Positions 46,891-57,758 of a DNA stretch of 64,000 bases are shown piece by piece. The notes beneath the pieces are model-generated. The model was not told the DNA's origin. It saw nothing but the letters and a program-made list of their open reading frames with translations, and made no database searches. Both the position numbers and the translations under genes were made by a program. Position 1 is the stretch's first letter, and the number at the start of each line of letters is the position of its first letter. The stretch is from Lathyrus oleraceus (taxonomy: Eukaryota > Streptophyta > Magnoliopsida > Fabales > Fabaceae). The stretch is from NCBI RefSeq assembly GCF_024323335.1, contig NC_066580.1, positions 140,301,170 to 140,365,169 of the forward strand. Reading direction: 5' to 3'.

Positions 46891-47050
46891 GATCAACATC
46901 AAACATATGGTTTAAGGGTTTGGATTTCTACTTTTTCTCTTGTAATCAACTCATGCAAAGGTTAATTAAACATATCTCAATTCTATTTGGAATTGGGGGC
47001 AGACGTATCCATAGTGATGACAATTGGGGAACTGTCTAAACAAATCCTTG

Positions 47051-47137
<87 letters not shown>
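46891..47137 (+). mobile_element. LTR X, part 2
   Basis: Resumes after the Y target duplication. Text such as TCTCAATTCTATTTGGAATT and GGCAGACGTATCC parallels the Y LTR near 38550-38590, which supports homology. It ends in (CT)n(AT)n, into which Z is inserted. Confidence 0.8.
47051..47137. repeat. (CT)n(AT)n microsatellite
   Basis: CT from 47051 to about 47078, then AT to 47137. The tract continues on the other side of Z (55534-55575, followed by CACACACACAC). Confidence 0.97.
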
Positions 47138-47143
<6 letters not shown>

Positions 47144-48609
47144 TCTAGTTATCAGACTTTAGATGTCACACGGGTTGTTATGACATCTAATTCTGCACAG
47201 ACAGGAATTATGCAGAACTTAAAAGTAAGTGCAGTAAATAACACAAGTAATTGTTTACCCAGTTCAGTCCAACATGACCTACATCTGGGGGCTACCAAGC
47301 CAGGGAGGAAATCCGCTATTAGTAGTATTAATTCAAAGCTAAACTCACCCGTTTACAACTTATCACTTAATCCCTACCCAATGCAATTTCAATCTTACAC
47401 TAAGATCAGAGTTCCTACTCACTCCCCCTCAATCACCTCAGTGATTACTACCTTTAATCAATATTAAAGACAATTTGAAGTCACACTTCAAACAACTCTT
47501 GATTGTGCTTCACAGCTTTAATCAAGATACACAGCACTCACGCTTAAAAGCTTTGAACGACACAACACTTACAACTCAATGAACACCCTATGCCACAGCA
47601 ATCATCTACTTGATAATGGCTTGGCTTACAAGATACGTCTAATACAAGACTCACAAAAATACAGCAGTGAAGTATGATGGACACACAAAATCTTCACGCC
47701 TCAAAATCCCCGAAACTGAATGAAGGAACGCCTTCCTTTTATATTGCAGTACCTGGGCTTTTGCACCTGTATTCTCCTGAATTTAAGGTCACGCGAGTTC
47801 CCATAAATTCAACATTTAGGTTACTAACAAATAGGCTATTTGTTAGGTTCATTAAATGTAGCTTGGTTGTTGATTTCCTGGATTTTCTCTTAGCTGTTGA
47901 ATCCCTGAAGAATGGTCTGAGAAAAAGCTGAAACAGAAAACTGAACAACCTACAATATAGCATATGCTGTCAGGAATGAATGTTACGACATTCAGCTTGA
48001 CATCAAGGTCCATATGCTGAGTCTGTTTTTCCAGAAAACAGACTGTACAATTTTACTGACCTGTACATGATCAAAATGACCATACTACAGTAACAGCTTA
48101 CATTAATAAATGTCAAAGTGTCCAATTTAACATTTACACATTTGGCCTTAAGTTAGTTCTGTTATTCTCTTGAAGAACAGACTAAGTAACATGCTGAAGT
48201 ATAGCAGAACACCACTCTGTCTAATGTTCAGTAGCTGCTGTCAATGATGAATGTCATAACATCCAGTTTGACATTCAGTCAGTAGGCCTTATGCCAGGTC
48301 TGGTCTTTCCTTGATAACCAGACTGGAAATAAATACTAAGTTCTAACAGAACACCAGTTGTTCTATTCCTTAGTATCTGCTGACAGGTATGAATGTCACA
48401 GCATCCAGTTTGACATTCAATAAATCCTGTGTTAGCTAATCCTGCAGTAACTACTCAAGTGTGTCATGACATCAGTCAAGACATCAGAGTACAGTTAGAT
48501 ATTCTAACCTACAATGTAGTCACACATACATACCATGTCATGACATCAGTCAAGACATTAGTAACCAGCTAGTGTTTTACCATATAATGCAGCCAATTAA
48601 GCACCTACA
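47138..48609 (-). repeat. 3' LTR of Z (1472 bp)
   Basis: The complement starts TGTAGGTGCTTAATTGGC and ends ...CTAGAATTTCA. On the plus strand, TGTCATGACA-type palindromes (TGT(C/T)A(T/C)(G/A)ACA) lie at 47176, 47981, 48252, 48394 (diverged), 48462 and 48536. All but the first are followed about 12 bp on by a GTCAAGACA- or GTTTGACA-like half. Confidence 0.93.
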
Positions 48610-48623
48610 AACTCCCCCTTTGG
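48610..48623 (-). other. Polypurine tract of Z
   Basis: The complement reads AAAGGGGGAGTT directly before the 3' LTR start. Confidence 0.85.
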
Positions 48624-49023
48624 CAAATTTTTGGCTAAAACACTTTGATCCCCATAACAGAGTTCATAGCAGCGGAATCACATACCTAGCAGGAAATAAG
48701 CCTAGCTAATACACTCAGAGTGGCAGCACACTCACACACATGGAAGTTAAATAAAAACTTCACAAAGCAGCACACATACAGAAGTTAAATCTAAAATCTA
48801 AACTTCAACACACAGCAGCTGCAGGGGAGGGAATCTATCACGAGAGTCTGTTGTAGAGACCCACTCTGTTTGTCAGGGGTGGTGGTTATTACTCCCCCTT
48901 TTTGTCAAAAATATTGCCAAAGCCAACAACAAAACCAGAGAACAATGACAGAGTTACAGACTTGGTTTTACGCCACAGTTTCAACCAAGTTAGCATCCAC
49001 TTGATCTTGCGTCACAGCTTTGA
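48624..49023 (-). other. Z 3' untranslated region
   Basis: About 400 bp with no conserved coding. It includes a second AAAAAGGGGGAGTA on the complement at 48890-48903, the same doubled purine tract seen in Y. Confidence 0.6.
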
Positions 49024-49284
49024 TCAAGTAATCACCCACTTTTGCTTTACAGTAGGTACCACCATATCAGATGCCATGATTTTGTTTCTGACATCCAGAA
49101 CCACTCCTGCATGAACAGCATCCTTGAACTCCTGCAGGTACATTGGCCTTCTCACGGTAGGGTGTCTCCTTACCCTCTTGTAGCCACACTTGTTGCAAGT
49201 AGCATAGCTATGATCTGTTGACCAATCAGAGCATAGTACCAATTGTTTAATAGGCAGAGATATTAAACAATACATCCCAAACAT
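49024..49284 (-). CDS. Small ORF directly after Z pol, function unknown
   Basis: 86 residues from ATG (complement of 49282-49284), nine bases after the pol stop and in another frame. It has a CNKCGYKRVRRHP segment with one CXXC pair and a basic patch, then YLQEFKDAVHAGVVLDVRNK. It occupies the place of the SIRE extra (env-like) ORF but shows no signal peptide or clear membrane segment beyond a mildly hydrophobic start. It may be a remnant or chance frame. Confidence 0.3.
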   Translation of the reverse strand: MFGMYCLISLPIKQLVLCSDWSTDHSYATCNKCGYKRVRRHPTVRRPMYLQEFKDAVHAGVVLDVRNKIMASDMVVPTVKQKWVIT

Positions 49285-49293
49285 CAGTGGTTG

Positions 49294-52200
49294 CTATAAG
49301 GTCTCAGAGAGACATATTCCCAGTTTGCTCCTTAAGTTTTCAAACTGAGTAGCATCCAGAGCCTTTGTAAATATGTCAGCCAGTTGAAGGTCCGTGGCTA
49401 CATGTTCCAAAGTGATCACCTTGTCTTCCACCAGATCTCTGATGAAGTGGTGCCTAATGTCAATATGTTTGGTCCTGCTGTGTTGGATGGGATTCTTGGA
49501 GATATTGATGGCACTGAGATTATCACAGAACAATGTCATGACATTTTGAGTGACATTGTACTCAGTGAGCATCTGTTTCATCCAAACCAGTTGGGAACAA
49601 CTGCTTCCAGCAGCTATGTATTCAGCCTCTGCAGTGGACAGAGAAACACAATTCTGCTTCTTGCTGAACCAAGATATGAGATTGTCTCCTAAGAAGAAAC
49701 ATCCACCTGATGTGCTTTTTCTGTCATCAGCACTCCCAGCCCAGTCAGCATCACAGTACCCAAATAGGACAGGCTCAGACCCATGTGAATACAGCATCCC
49801 ATAGTCACAAGTCCCATTGATGTACTTGAGAATCCTTTTGACTTGATTCAAGTGGCTCACCTTAGGCTCTGCTTGGTATCTAGCACATACTCCAACTGCA
49901 TAAGAAATGTCAGGTCTACTTGCAGTTAGGTAAAGTAGGCTTCCTATCATGCTTCTATACAAGCATTGATCAACACCAGGCCCTCCTTCATCTTTGGTTA
50001 ACTTCAGATGAGTAGGCGCAGGAGTCCTCTTGTGCCTAGCATTATCCATACCAAACTTCTTAACTATGTTCTTGGCATACTTGCTTTGGGAGAGAAACAT
50101 AGAGTCCTCCATTTGGTTTACTTGCATTCCAAGGAAATAGGTCAGTTCTCCAACTAGACTCATTTCAAACTCGGATTGCATCTGGTGAACAAATTGTTGA
50201 ACCATTTGTTCTGACATTCCACCAAAGACTATATCATCCACATAGATTTGAGCAATCATGATTTTGCCGTCTTCATCCTTCACAAATAAGGTTTTATCTA
50301 TTCCACCTTTTCTGTATCCATTTGAGGTCAGAAATTCGGTCAACCTTTCATACCATGCTCTAGGTGCTTGTTTCAACCCATACAAGGCTTTCCTCAACTT
50401 GTATACATGCTTAGGTTGGTTAGGATCACAGAACCCTTTAGGTTGTTCCACAAAGACTTCTTCATTCAAATAGCCATTCAAGAATGCACTCTTCACATCC
50501 ATTTGGAATAGTTTAAACTTCAGGATGCATGCTACCCCTAACAGTAATCTGATGGACTCAAGCCTAGCCACAGGAGCAAATGTCTCATCAAAATCTACCC
50601 CTTCAACTTGAGTGTATCCTTGAGCTACTAGTCTTGCTTTATTCCTAGTAATTACTCCTTTCTCATCAGATTTGTTTTTGTAGATCCACTTGGTACCAAT
50701 GATGTTGGTCCCTTCAGGTCTTGGAACTAGCTCCCATACTTCATTCCTTTTGAACTGCTCAAGTTCCTCTTGCATGGCAATGATCCAGTATTCGTCAGTC
50801 AGGGCTTCTTTCACATTCTTTGGTTCAACCTTGGATACAAAGCAGGAATTTGAGCTTATTCCCCGTGACCTGGTAGTCACACCACTATTGGGATCCCCTA
50901 TGATAAGATCCTTAGGGTGGTCTTTCTGAATTCTGATAGATGGCACTTTGGTGGTTGCATCTGCTTCACATTCAGGAGGAGGTTCCTCTACTTCTTCAGA
51001 CTTGACTGGAATGTCAGTTGAACTGTCAAGGAATGTTTCAACATCCTCCATGACATCGGTTCCTTCCTCTTTATCGTCCATAATGACATTTATGGATTCC
51101 ATCAGGACATTGGTCCTGTAGTTGAACACTCTGTAGGCTCTGCTGTTAGTGGAGTATCCCAGAAATATACCCTCATCACTTTTGGGATCTAGCTTCCTTC
51201 TCTGTTCACGATCTGTGAGAATGTAGCATTTACTTCCAAAGATATGAAAGTACTTCTCAATGGGTTTTCTGCCTTTCCATATTTCATACAGAGTGGGGGA
51301 GGTTCCTTTTCTCAAGGTGACTCTGTTGTGAACATAGCACGCGGTATTCATTGCTTCAGCCCAAAAGTGCATGGGGAGCTTCTTTGCATGAATCATTGCC
51401 CTGGCAGATTCTTGAATAGTTCTATTTTTTCTTTCAACTATTCCATTCTGCTGAGGGGTTATAGGGGAAGAGAACTCATGACTTATTCCTTTAGAAGAGC
51501 AAAACTCATCAAACTTGGAATTCTTGAACTCCGTACCATGATCACTTCTAATCCGGACCACACAACTGTCCTTTTCCCTTTGAAGTCTTATGCACATGTC
51601 TTTGAAGACATCAAATGTATCTGACTTCTCTCTGATGAAGCTTATCCACGTGTATCTGGAATGGTCATCAACCACCACGTAAGCATATTTCTTCCCACCA
51701 AGGCTTTCAACCTGCATGGGTCCCATTAAATCCATGTGCAGCAGTTCCAGAACTCTGGAGGTTGTGGGATGTCCCAGCTTCGGATGTGACATCTTGGTTT
51801 GCTTGCCCACCTGGCATTCTCCACAGACTCTTCTTTCATCAATAAGAAGCTTTGGAATTCCTCTGACTGCTTCCTTGGATATAATCTTCTTCATTCCCCG
51901 TAAGTGGAGATGTCCAAGACGTCTATGCCACAGCTTCACCTCCTGTTCTTCCTTGGTTGAGGAGCATATTGTTGAAAAGTTAGAGACTTTAGGTTCCCAC
52001 AGATAACAGTTATCTTTGGACCTGGTTCCTCTAATAACTTCCTGATTGTCACCATTAGTCACAATGCATAGCTCCTTAGTAAACTGAACATGAAACCCTT
52101 GATCACACAGCTGACTTATGCTGATGAGGTTTGCAGTTAGTCCTCTTACTAACAGCACATTATTCAGTTTTGGAACTCCAGAGCAGTCTAGCTTACCCAC

Positions 52201-53991
52201 ACCTTTTATTTTTCCTTTGGCACCATCACCAAAGGTCACATAGCTGGTAGTGTGAGGTTGAATATCTACCAGTAGATTTTCCATACCAGTCATATGTCTT
52301 GAGCATCCACTGTCAAAGTACCAGTCTTCTCTGGTAGAAGCCCTTAGAGCAGTGTGTGCTATCCTAGCATACCATTGTTGCTTCTTGATGGGAACATAGC
52401 GCTTATATGGTTTATGCTTAGGCCTGACATGAGAGGCTTGGTTAGGGAAACCATGAATCCAGTAGCAGAAGGCTTTTATATGACCAAGTCTACCACAGTG
52501 GTGACACCTCCACTCCTGGTATTTCCTCTTCTGATGATCATTCATCCTAGTTCCTCGATGTTGAGACATTGGCTTTGACTTCCGCTTGAACTTCTGAACT
52601 TTAGCCTTTGGGCGTTTGTGTTCAGCTGAGGATCTTTTCCCAAATCCTAGGCCAGATTTGGTTCCAGACTGCTGTCCCACCTTTAGAATCTCTTCCAAGG
52701 TGTCAGTTCCCTTATTCATCATTCTGATGGATTTAGTCATCTGATTCAGCTTGGAGGTCAGCAGGGTTATCTCACCATTTAGACCCTCTATGACAGACAG
52801 TTGCTTCTGTCTCTCATCTTCCAGTTCCTTGATGAGTTTCTTCTGCTTTTCTCCTTGTGCACGCACTTCTGCACTGGTAGTACACAGCTTCTTATAGGCT
52901 GCAGCAAGTTCATCAAAGGTCAGTTCATCTGCACTTGAGTCATCATCAGAGGCACAAACACTGGTTAGTGCAGTGACATGTTTGGCAGATTCTCCTTCAG
53001 ATTCACTTTCAGAATCTCCTTCAGACCATGTGATAGTTAGCCCCTTCTTTTGCATCTTGAGATAAGTAGGACATTCAGCTCTGACGTGTCCATACCCTTC
53101 ACAACCATGACACTGGATTCCCTTGCCTTGGTTGAACTTTTCATCAGAAGTTGATCTTTTCCTGATGTCAGACGGGATGTTCTTGACATTAGGTCTCCCT
53201 CTTTGATCAATCTTCTTCACGAACTTGTTGAACTGCCTCCCAAGCATGGCTAAGGCTTCTGATATACTGTCATCACCTTCAGTATATCCTGCTTCTGACT
53301 CTTCTTCAGCATTAGATACAAAAGCTACGCTTTTGTTCTTCTTTTCAGTATTCTCACACAAGCCCATTTCAAAGGTTTGGAGAGAACCAATGAGCTCATC
53401 TACCTTCATATTGCAGATGTCTTGTGCCTCCTCTATGGCTGTGACCTTCATAGCAAACCTTTTAGGCAAGGACCTGAGAATCTTTCTTACAAGTTTCTCT
53501 TCATCCATTTTCTCACCTAGTCCACCAGAGGTGTTTGCAATTTCAATAATATTCATGTGAAAGTCATGAATAGTCTCATCCTCTTTCATCCTCAGGTTTT
53601 CAAACTTGGTGGTCAACATCTGAAGTTTGGACATCTTCACCTTGGAAGTACCTTCATGAGTTACCTTGAGGGTATCCCAAACTTCCTTAGCTAGTTCACA
53701 GTGGTGCACCAGCCTGAAGATGTTCTTACTGATTCCATTGAACAATGCATTCAAGGCCTTGGAATTTCCAAGAGCTAGTGCCTCTTGCTCCTTGTCCCAC
53801 TCTTCTTCAGGAATCTGCACACTGACTCCATCCTCACCTGTCTTCGTTGGATGTTCCCATCCTTTGTTGACAACTCTCCAGACTTTGTTATCTAGAGACC
53901 TTAAGAAGGCTATCATACGAGGCTTCCAGTCATCATAATTAGAGCCATCCAACATGGGTGGTCTATTTGAGTGTCCTATATCCTTGTCCAT
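49294..53991 (-). CDS. gag-pol: Gag-Pol polyprotein of Z, intact
   Basis: 1565 residues, starting MDKDIGHSNRPPMLDGSNYD at 53991. It supplies all enzymes for copia replication. Approximate order by residue: Gag 1-290; zinc knuckle CHGCEGYGHVRAEC at 293; coiled-coil-like stretch; second knuckle CHHCGRLGHIKAFC at 495; protease [13 protein letters not shown] at about 557; pre-integrase WHRRLGHLHLRGMKK; integrase core HMDLMGP (751), RSDHGTEF (814), GIVERKNR (850); RT from [12 protein letters not shown] (about 1085), with YVDDIVFGG at about 1248; RNase H GYCDADWAGSADDRKSTSGG at about 1410 and SLSTAEAEYIAAGS. It ends GICLSETL. Unlike Y, gag and pol are in one frame with no stop between them. All catalytic residues I can check are present. 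Length and order are standard for SIRE/Maximus. Confidence 0.95.
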   Translation of the reverse strand: MDKDIGHSNRPPMLDGSNYDDWKPRMIAFLRSLDNKVWRVVNKGWEHPTKTGEDGVSVQIPEEEWDKEQEALALGNSKALNALFNGISKNIFRLVHHCELAKEVWDTLKVTHEGTSKVKMSKLQMLTTKFENLRMKEDETIHDFHMNIIEIANTSGGLGEKMDEEKLVRKILRSLPKRFAMKVTAIEEAQDICNMKVDELIGSLQTFEMGLCENTEKKNKSVAFVSNAEEESEAGYTEGDDSISEALAMLGRQFNKFVKKIDQRGRPNVKNIPSDIRKRSTSDEKFNQGKGIQCHGCEGYGHVRAECPTYLKMQKKGLTITWSEGDSESESEGESAKHVTALTSVCASDDDSSADELTFDELAAAYKKLCTTSAEVRAQGEKQKKLIKELEDERQKQLSVIEGLNGEITLLTSKLNQMTKSIRMMNKGTDTLEEILKVGQQSGTKSGLGFGKRSSAEHKRPKAKVQKFKRKSKPMSQHRGTRMNDHQKRKYQEWRCHHCGRLGHIKAFCYWIHGFPNQASHVRPKHKPYKRYVPIKKQQWYARIAHTALRASTREDWYFDSGCSRHMTGMENLLVDIQPHTTSYVTFGDGAKGKIKGVGKLDCSGVPKLNNVLLVRGLTANLISISQLCDQGFHVQFTKELCIVTNGDNQEVIRGTRSKDNCYLWEPKVSNFSTICSSTKEEQEVKLWHRRLGHLHLRGMKKIISKEAVRGIPKLLIDERRVCGECQVGKQTKMSHPKLGHPTTSRVLELLHMDLMGPMQVESLGGKKYAYVVVDDHSRYTWISFIREKSDTFDVFKDMCIRLQREKDSCVVRIRSDHGTEFKNSKFDEFCSSKGISHEFSSPITPQQNGIVERKNRTIQESARAMIHAKKLPMHFWAEAMNTACYVHNRVTLRKGTSPTLYEIWKGRKPIEKYFHIFGSKCYILTDREQRRKLDPKSDEGIFLGYSTNSRAYRVFNYRTNVLMESINVIMDDKEEGTDVMEDVETFLDSSTDIPVKSEEVEEPPPECEADATTKVPSIRIQKDHPKDLIIGDPNSGVTTRSRGISSNSCFVSKVEPKNVKEALTDEYWIIAMQEELEQFKRNEVWELVPRPEGTNIIGTKWIYKNKSDEKGVITRNKARLVAQGYTQVEGVDFDETFAPVARLESIRLLLGVACILKFKLFQMDVKSAFLNGYLNEEVFVEQPKGFCDPNQPKHVYKLRKALYGLKQAPRAWYERLTEFLTSNGYRKGGIDKTLFVKDEDGKIMIAQIYVDDIVFGGMSEQMVQQFVHQMQSEFEMSLVGELTYFLGMQVNQMEDSMFLSQSKYAKNIVKKFGMDNARHKRTPAPTHLKLTKDEGGPGVDQCLYRSMIGSLLYLTASRPDISYAVGVCARYQAEPKVSHLNQVKRILKYINGTCDYGMLYSHGSEPVLFGYCDADWAGSADDRKSTSGGCFFLGDNLISWFSKKQNCVSLSTAEAEYIAAGSSCSQLVWMKQMLTEYNVTQNVMTLFCDNLSAINISKNPIQHSRTKHIDIRHHFIRDLVEDKVITLEHVATDLQLADIFTKALDATQFENLRSKLGICLSETL

Positions 53992-54043
53992 GGTACTAGA
54001 AAGTAAATTCCCTAGATCTCTCCCAGAAATTCACAGGCAGGGT

Positions 54044-54061
54044 GCCTGCTCTGATGCCAAT
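54044..54061 (-). other. Primer-binding site of Z
   Basis: The complement of the bases just left of the 5' LTR reads TTGGCATCAGAGCAGGC, a TGGTATCAGAGC-type tRNA-Met site with one changed base. Confidence 0.8.
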
Positions 54062-55530
54062 TGAAATTCTAGTTATCAGACTTTAGATGTCACACGGGTT
54101 GTTATGACATCCAATTCTGCACAGACAGGAAATATGCAGAACTTAAAAGTAAGTGCAGTAAATAACACAAGTAATTGTTTACCCAGTTCAGTCCAACATG
54201 ACCTACATCTGGGGGCTACCAAGCCAGGGAGGAAATCCACTATTAGTAGTATTAATTTAAAGCTAAACTCACCCGTTTACAACTTATCACTTAATCCCTA
54301 CCCAATGCAATTTCAATCTTACACTAAGATCAGAGTTCCTACTCACTCCCCCTCAATCACCTCAGTGATTACTACCTTTAATCAATATTAAAGACAATTT
54401 GAAGTCACACTTCAAACAACTCTTGATTGTGCTTCACAGCTTTAATCAAGATACACAGCACTCACGCTTAAAAGCTTTGAGCGACACAACACTTACAACT
54501 CAATGAACACCCTATGCCACAGCAATCATCTACTTGATAATGGCTTGGCTTACAAGATACGTCTAATACAAGACTCACAAAAATACAGTAGTGAAGTATG
54601 ATGGACACACAAAATCTTCACGCCTCAAAATCCCCGAAACTGAATGAAGGAACGCCTTCCTTTTATATTGCAGTACCTGGGCTTTTGCACCTGTATTCTC
54701 CTGAATTTAAGGTCACGCGAGTTCCCATAAATTTAACATTTAGGTTACTAACAAATAGGCTATTTGTTAGGTTCATTAAATGTAGCTTGGTTGTTGATTT
54801 CCTGGATTTTCTCTCAGTTGTTGAATCCCTGAAGAATAGTCTGAGAAAAAGCTGAAACAGAAAACTGAACAACCTACAATATAGCATATGCTGTCAGGAA
54901 TGAATGTTACGACATTCAGCTTGACATCAAGGTCCATATGCTGAGTCTGTTTTTCCAGAAAATAGACTGTACAATTTTGCTGACCTGTACATGATCAAAA
55001 TGACCATACTACAGTAACAGCTTACATTAATAAATGTCAAAGTGTCCAATTTAACATTTACACATTTGGCCTTAAGTTAGTTCTGTTATTCTCTTGAAGA
55101 ACAGACTAAGTAACATGCTGAAGTATAGCAGAACACCACTCTGTCTAATGTTCAGTAGCTGCTGTCAATGATGAATGTCATAACATCCAGTTTGACATTC
55201 AGTCAGTAGGCCTTATGCCAGGTCTGGTCTTTCCTTGATAACCAGACTGGAAATAAATACTAAGTTCTAACAGAACACCAGCTGTTCTATTCCTTAGTAT
55301 CTGCTGACAGGTATGAATGTCACAGCATCCAGTTTGACATTCAATAAATCTTGTGTTAGCTAATCCTGTAGTAACTACTCAAGTGTGTCATGACATCAGT
55401 CAAGACATCAGAGTATAGTTAGATATTCTAACCTACAATGTAATCACACATACATACCATGTCATGACATCAGTCAAGACATTAGTAACCAGCTAGTGTT
55501 TTACCATATAATGCAGCCAATTAAGCACCT

Positions 55531-55533
<3 letters not shown>
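54062..55533 (-). repeat. 5' LTR of Z (1472 bp)
   Basis: Same length and ends as 47138-48609. Many of the differences between the two are C/T or G/A, as expected if cytosines were methylated. Confidence 0.93.
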
Positions 55534-55578
<45 letters not shown>

Positions 55579-55586
55579 ACACACAC
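55534..55586. repeat. (AT)n(CA)n microsatellite
   Basis: Continuation of the tract at 47079-47137, separated from it by Z. Confidence 0.95.
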
Positions 55587-56029
55587 TCTTTACATTTTGA
55601 TAATACTCTTAGTGTGCAATTTGATAAACTGAATTTTCTGGTTGTGTTGAAGTAATTCAAGCTGTTTTGTAAATATAATTGAATTCTAAACCATTGCAAC
55701 TAGTTTTTCATATCTTTAACACATAGGAAAATCAACATGGTGTTTATTGCATACCAAGTGTTTGATAAGTTGTCTTAGCTTAATTTTTGTTTCCTAATTC
55801 ATTGGAAATTGATTGCAAACTGTGATATTGTTAAAATGATTATTTTTATAAACCATGTTGATTTACTTCTCATCGCTAGTATACATTTTGTTACGGTTTA
55901 TATGCATATTTGATTCTTCCGATAATGGTTCGGGATAGATGAGTGTCGATCCGGAATTGCTTCCGCTTGTCATAGTTAATATTTTAAAACTGATTTTTAA
56001 ACAAAGAAAATTTTATTGTGATCTATTCA
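55539..56029 (+). mobile_element. LTR X, part 3 (3' end)
   Basis: After the AT/CA repeats it runs to ...TGTGATCTATTCA at 56029. The Y LTR has the same GTGATCTATTCA but continues for about 40 bp (C-run, CTCTCGATCACTAGCC...AACA). So X either ends early or has lost its terminal piece. The next base starts the right copy of the 69-bp repeat. Confidence 0.78.
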
Positions 56030-56098
56030 AATACTTTCAGGATCACAAAAGGGGTAAGTGAAATCTCCATTCTAAGCTTCAAGTAATATGGTGTTAGT
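56030..56098. repeat. 69-bp direct repeat flanking LTR X, right copy
   Basis: Begins immediately after the last base of LTR X. It matches 36316-36384 at 64 of 69 positions without gaps. Confidence 0.9.
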
Positions 56099-57264
56099 GA
56101 GTAACTTTTTGTGACAATCAAAGCAAGTAAGATGACAGTTTACCAAAGAGTACAACATAAGCAGCAAGGTCCTCGCAGGATAAAATTCTCTCAACTCTCA
56201 AGTGTTTAGGTTAATTGTTTAGACTCAAAGAGCATCAAGAAAATTAGCACTACCATAATCTTGAAAAGACTCTAACATCCGCATTTTAAATACATGCACA
56301 CAAAGATCAAAAAGATTTTATTTGGATTCTAACATGGACAAGGTAAGGGTAGAATAAATTCTAAGGTTTATTAGGCTAAAATTTAAAGGGGAAAAAGTGA
56401 ATTGAAAGAGACTGTGGGAGTTGAACTAAACAATAATTCGTTCAATTTTCAGCAACTTCTTTGTAACCTTTTTTTCTTCTCTTTGCTTTTTATTTCTCTT
56501 TTTTTTCTAGAATGAATATGATAAGAACATGAAATTTCTTCATTCTTTATTCTCTTTTTCTCTCTTTTTTTCCTTTTCTTTCTATTTTTTCTTTCTTTTC
56601 GGCCAACTTTTGAAATATCACAACTATATTAATTCAACCCCACACAATGTCAAACAAGACTCTTTCAACCCTTTAAACAGGGTAATAACATTGTTTTTTC
56701 ATTTTTAGGCTTATAATGAGTTTCAAACAAAGAATGAGATGAATAGGCTCAAGGGGGTTTCAAACAAGAGATGGTATTTTTAAGGTTGGCTTTTTGGCTA
56801 AGTGGCTAAAAAATAAAACATAAACAACTTACATTTATCATATCAGTGTGCACAAGTAAACAAACAGTTTTAAAAAGAGCCATATCAAATTCTAGAGATT
56901 AACAAACATGAGTGAAATCACACAAGAAAGAAAGAGATGGATTTTTTTTAATGTTATCCATTATTAGGCTCAAAATCTCACAAAAGGGTATTGATCAACT
57001 ACAAATGATGCACAATTAAGAATTTAGTCATACTTATCATACTAAGAATGCACAAAAAATTACTCACATGACACCACGAGTCTTTAGTCAAGAGAGCAAA
57101 AAAATACTCACTTGCAACCCAAAAACCAAAGAAAAATCATGCATTTTTATTTTTATTTTTATTTTTAGAAAATAAGTAAATGATATATAAAAAAACACAC
57201 AAGTAAATGATTCCTCCCCCACACTTAAGACACATATTATCCTTAATGAAAGAAACATAAGTAT

Positions 57265-57314
<50 letters not shown>

Positions 57315-57758
57315 AAGAATGCACCCGAGCAGTCAAGGTGGATATATGATCACATAAGTAGCCTTTCCCAAAGAGGTCTCTTCTTCAAAAGTGAGGCTTT
57401 CATGGAGTAGCTTTGGGCAGTGTCCATTGACCTTGAAATTTTTATTAGTGCCTTCGCCTTTTATTCCAGGATCAAAGAAGGATATTCAATAAGTAAAAGT
57501 GTCGATTGGGCACGTGAAAATGATCTCATTTTCCAGAACGTCAAGGATCAAAGGATTAAGGGGATGCATCAATGCTTTTGTTACATATTCAAGTGAGATC
57601 CTATACATATGCATGGATGGGCTAATATAACGAGTGGCAGCCAAGGTCCATCAAATTCGTTTATTATGCTCCTACAATAACTTCTCTTCCTGCTCAAATT
57701 CAAGCTTTGGTGAATAATTTAAATCTTCAAGAGGTGATTTAGACTCTAAAGAAGGTGG
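56099..57758 (-). mobile_element. Athila-like remnant, non-coding middle part
   Basis: Pyrimidine-rich and AT-rich text with CCCCCACACTTAA near 57217 and no protein signal. In an intact Athila, RT, RNase H and integrase would lie to the left of the protease on this strand. They are absent, so a large deletion preceded the nested insertions. Confidence 0.5.
57271..57314. repeat. (GA)n plus G-run
   Basis: GA dinucleotides from 57271 to 57304, followed by about eleven G. Confidence 0.97.

Larger units (their letters stand above)
47138..55533 (-). mobile_element. Copia element Z (SIRE/Maximus), complete and intact
   Basis: 8.4-kb minus-strand element with LTRs 47138-48609 and 54062-55533, both 1472 bp, about 17 substitutions apart by eye (about 1.2%). 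The flanks are ATATA on both sides, but inside an AT microsatellite, so the duplication is uninformative alone. PBS and polypurine tract are present, and one open 1565-codon Gag-Pol. No inactivating change was seen, so it may be autonomous. Confidence 0.95.

Noticed and set aside
47180..47963. ORFs repeated at 54104-54887
   Set aside because: Inside the Z LTRs, no conserved domain.
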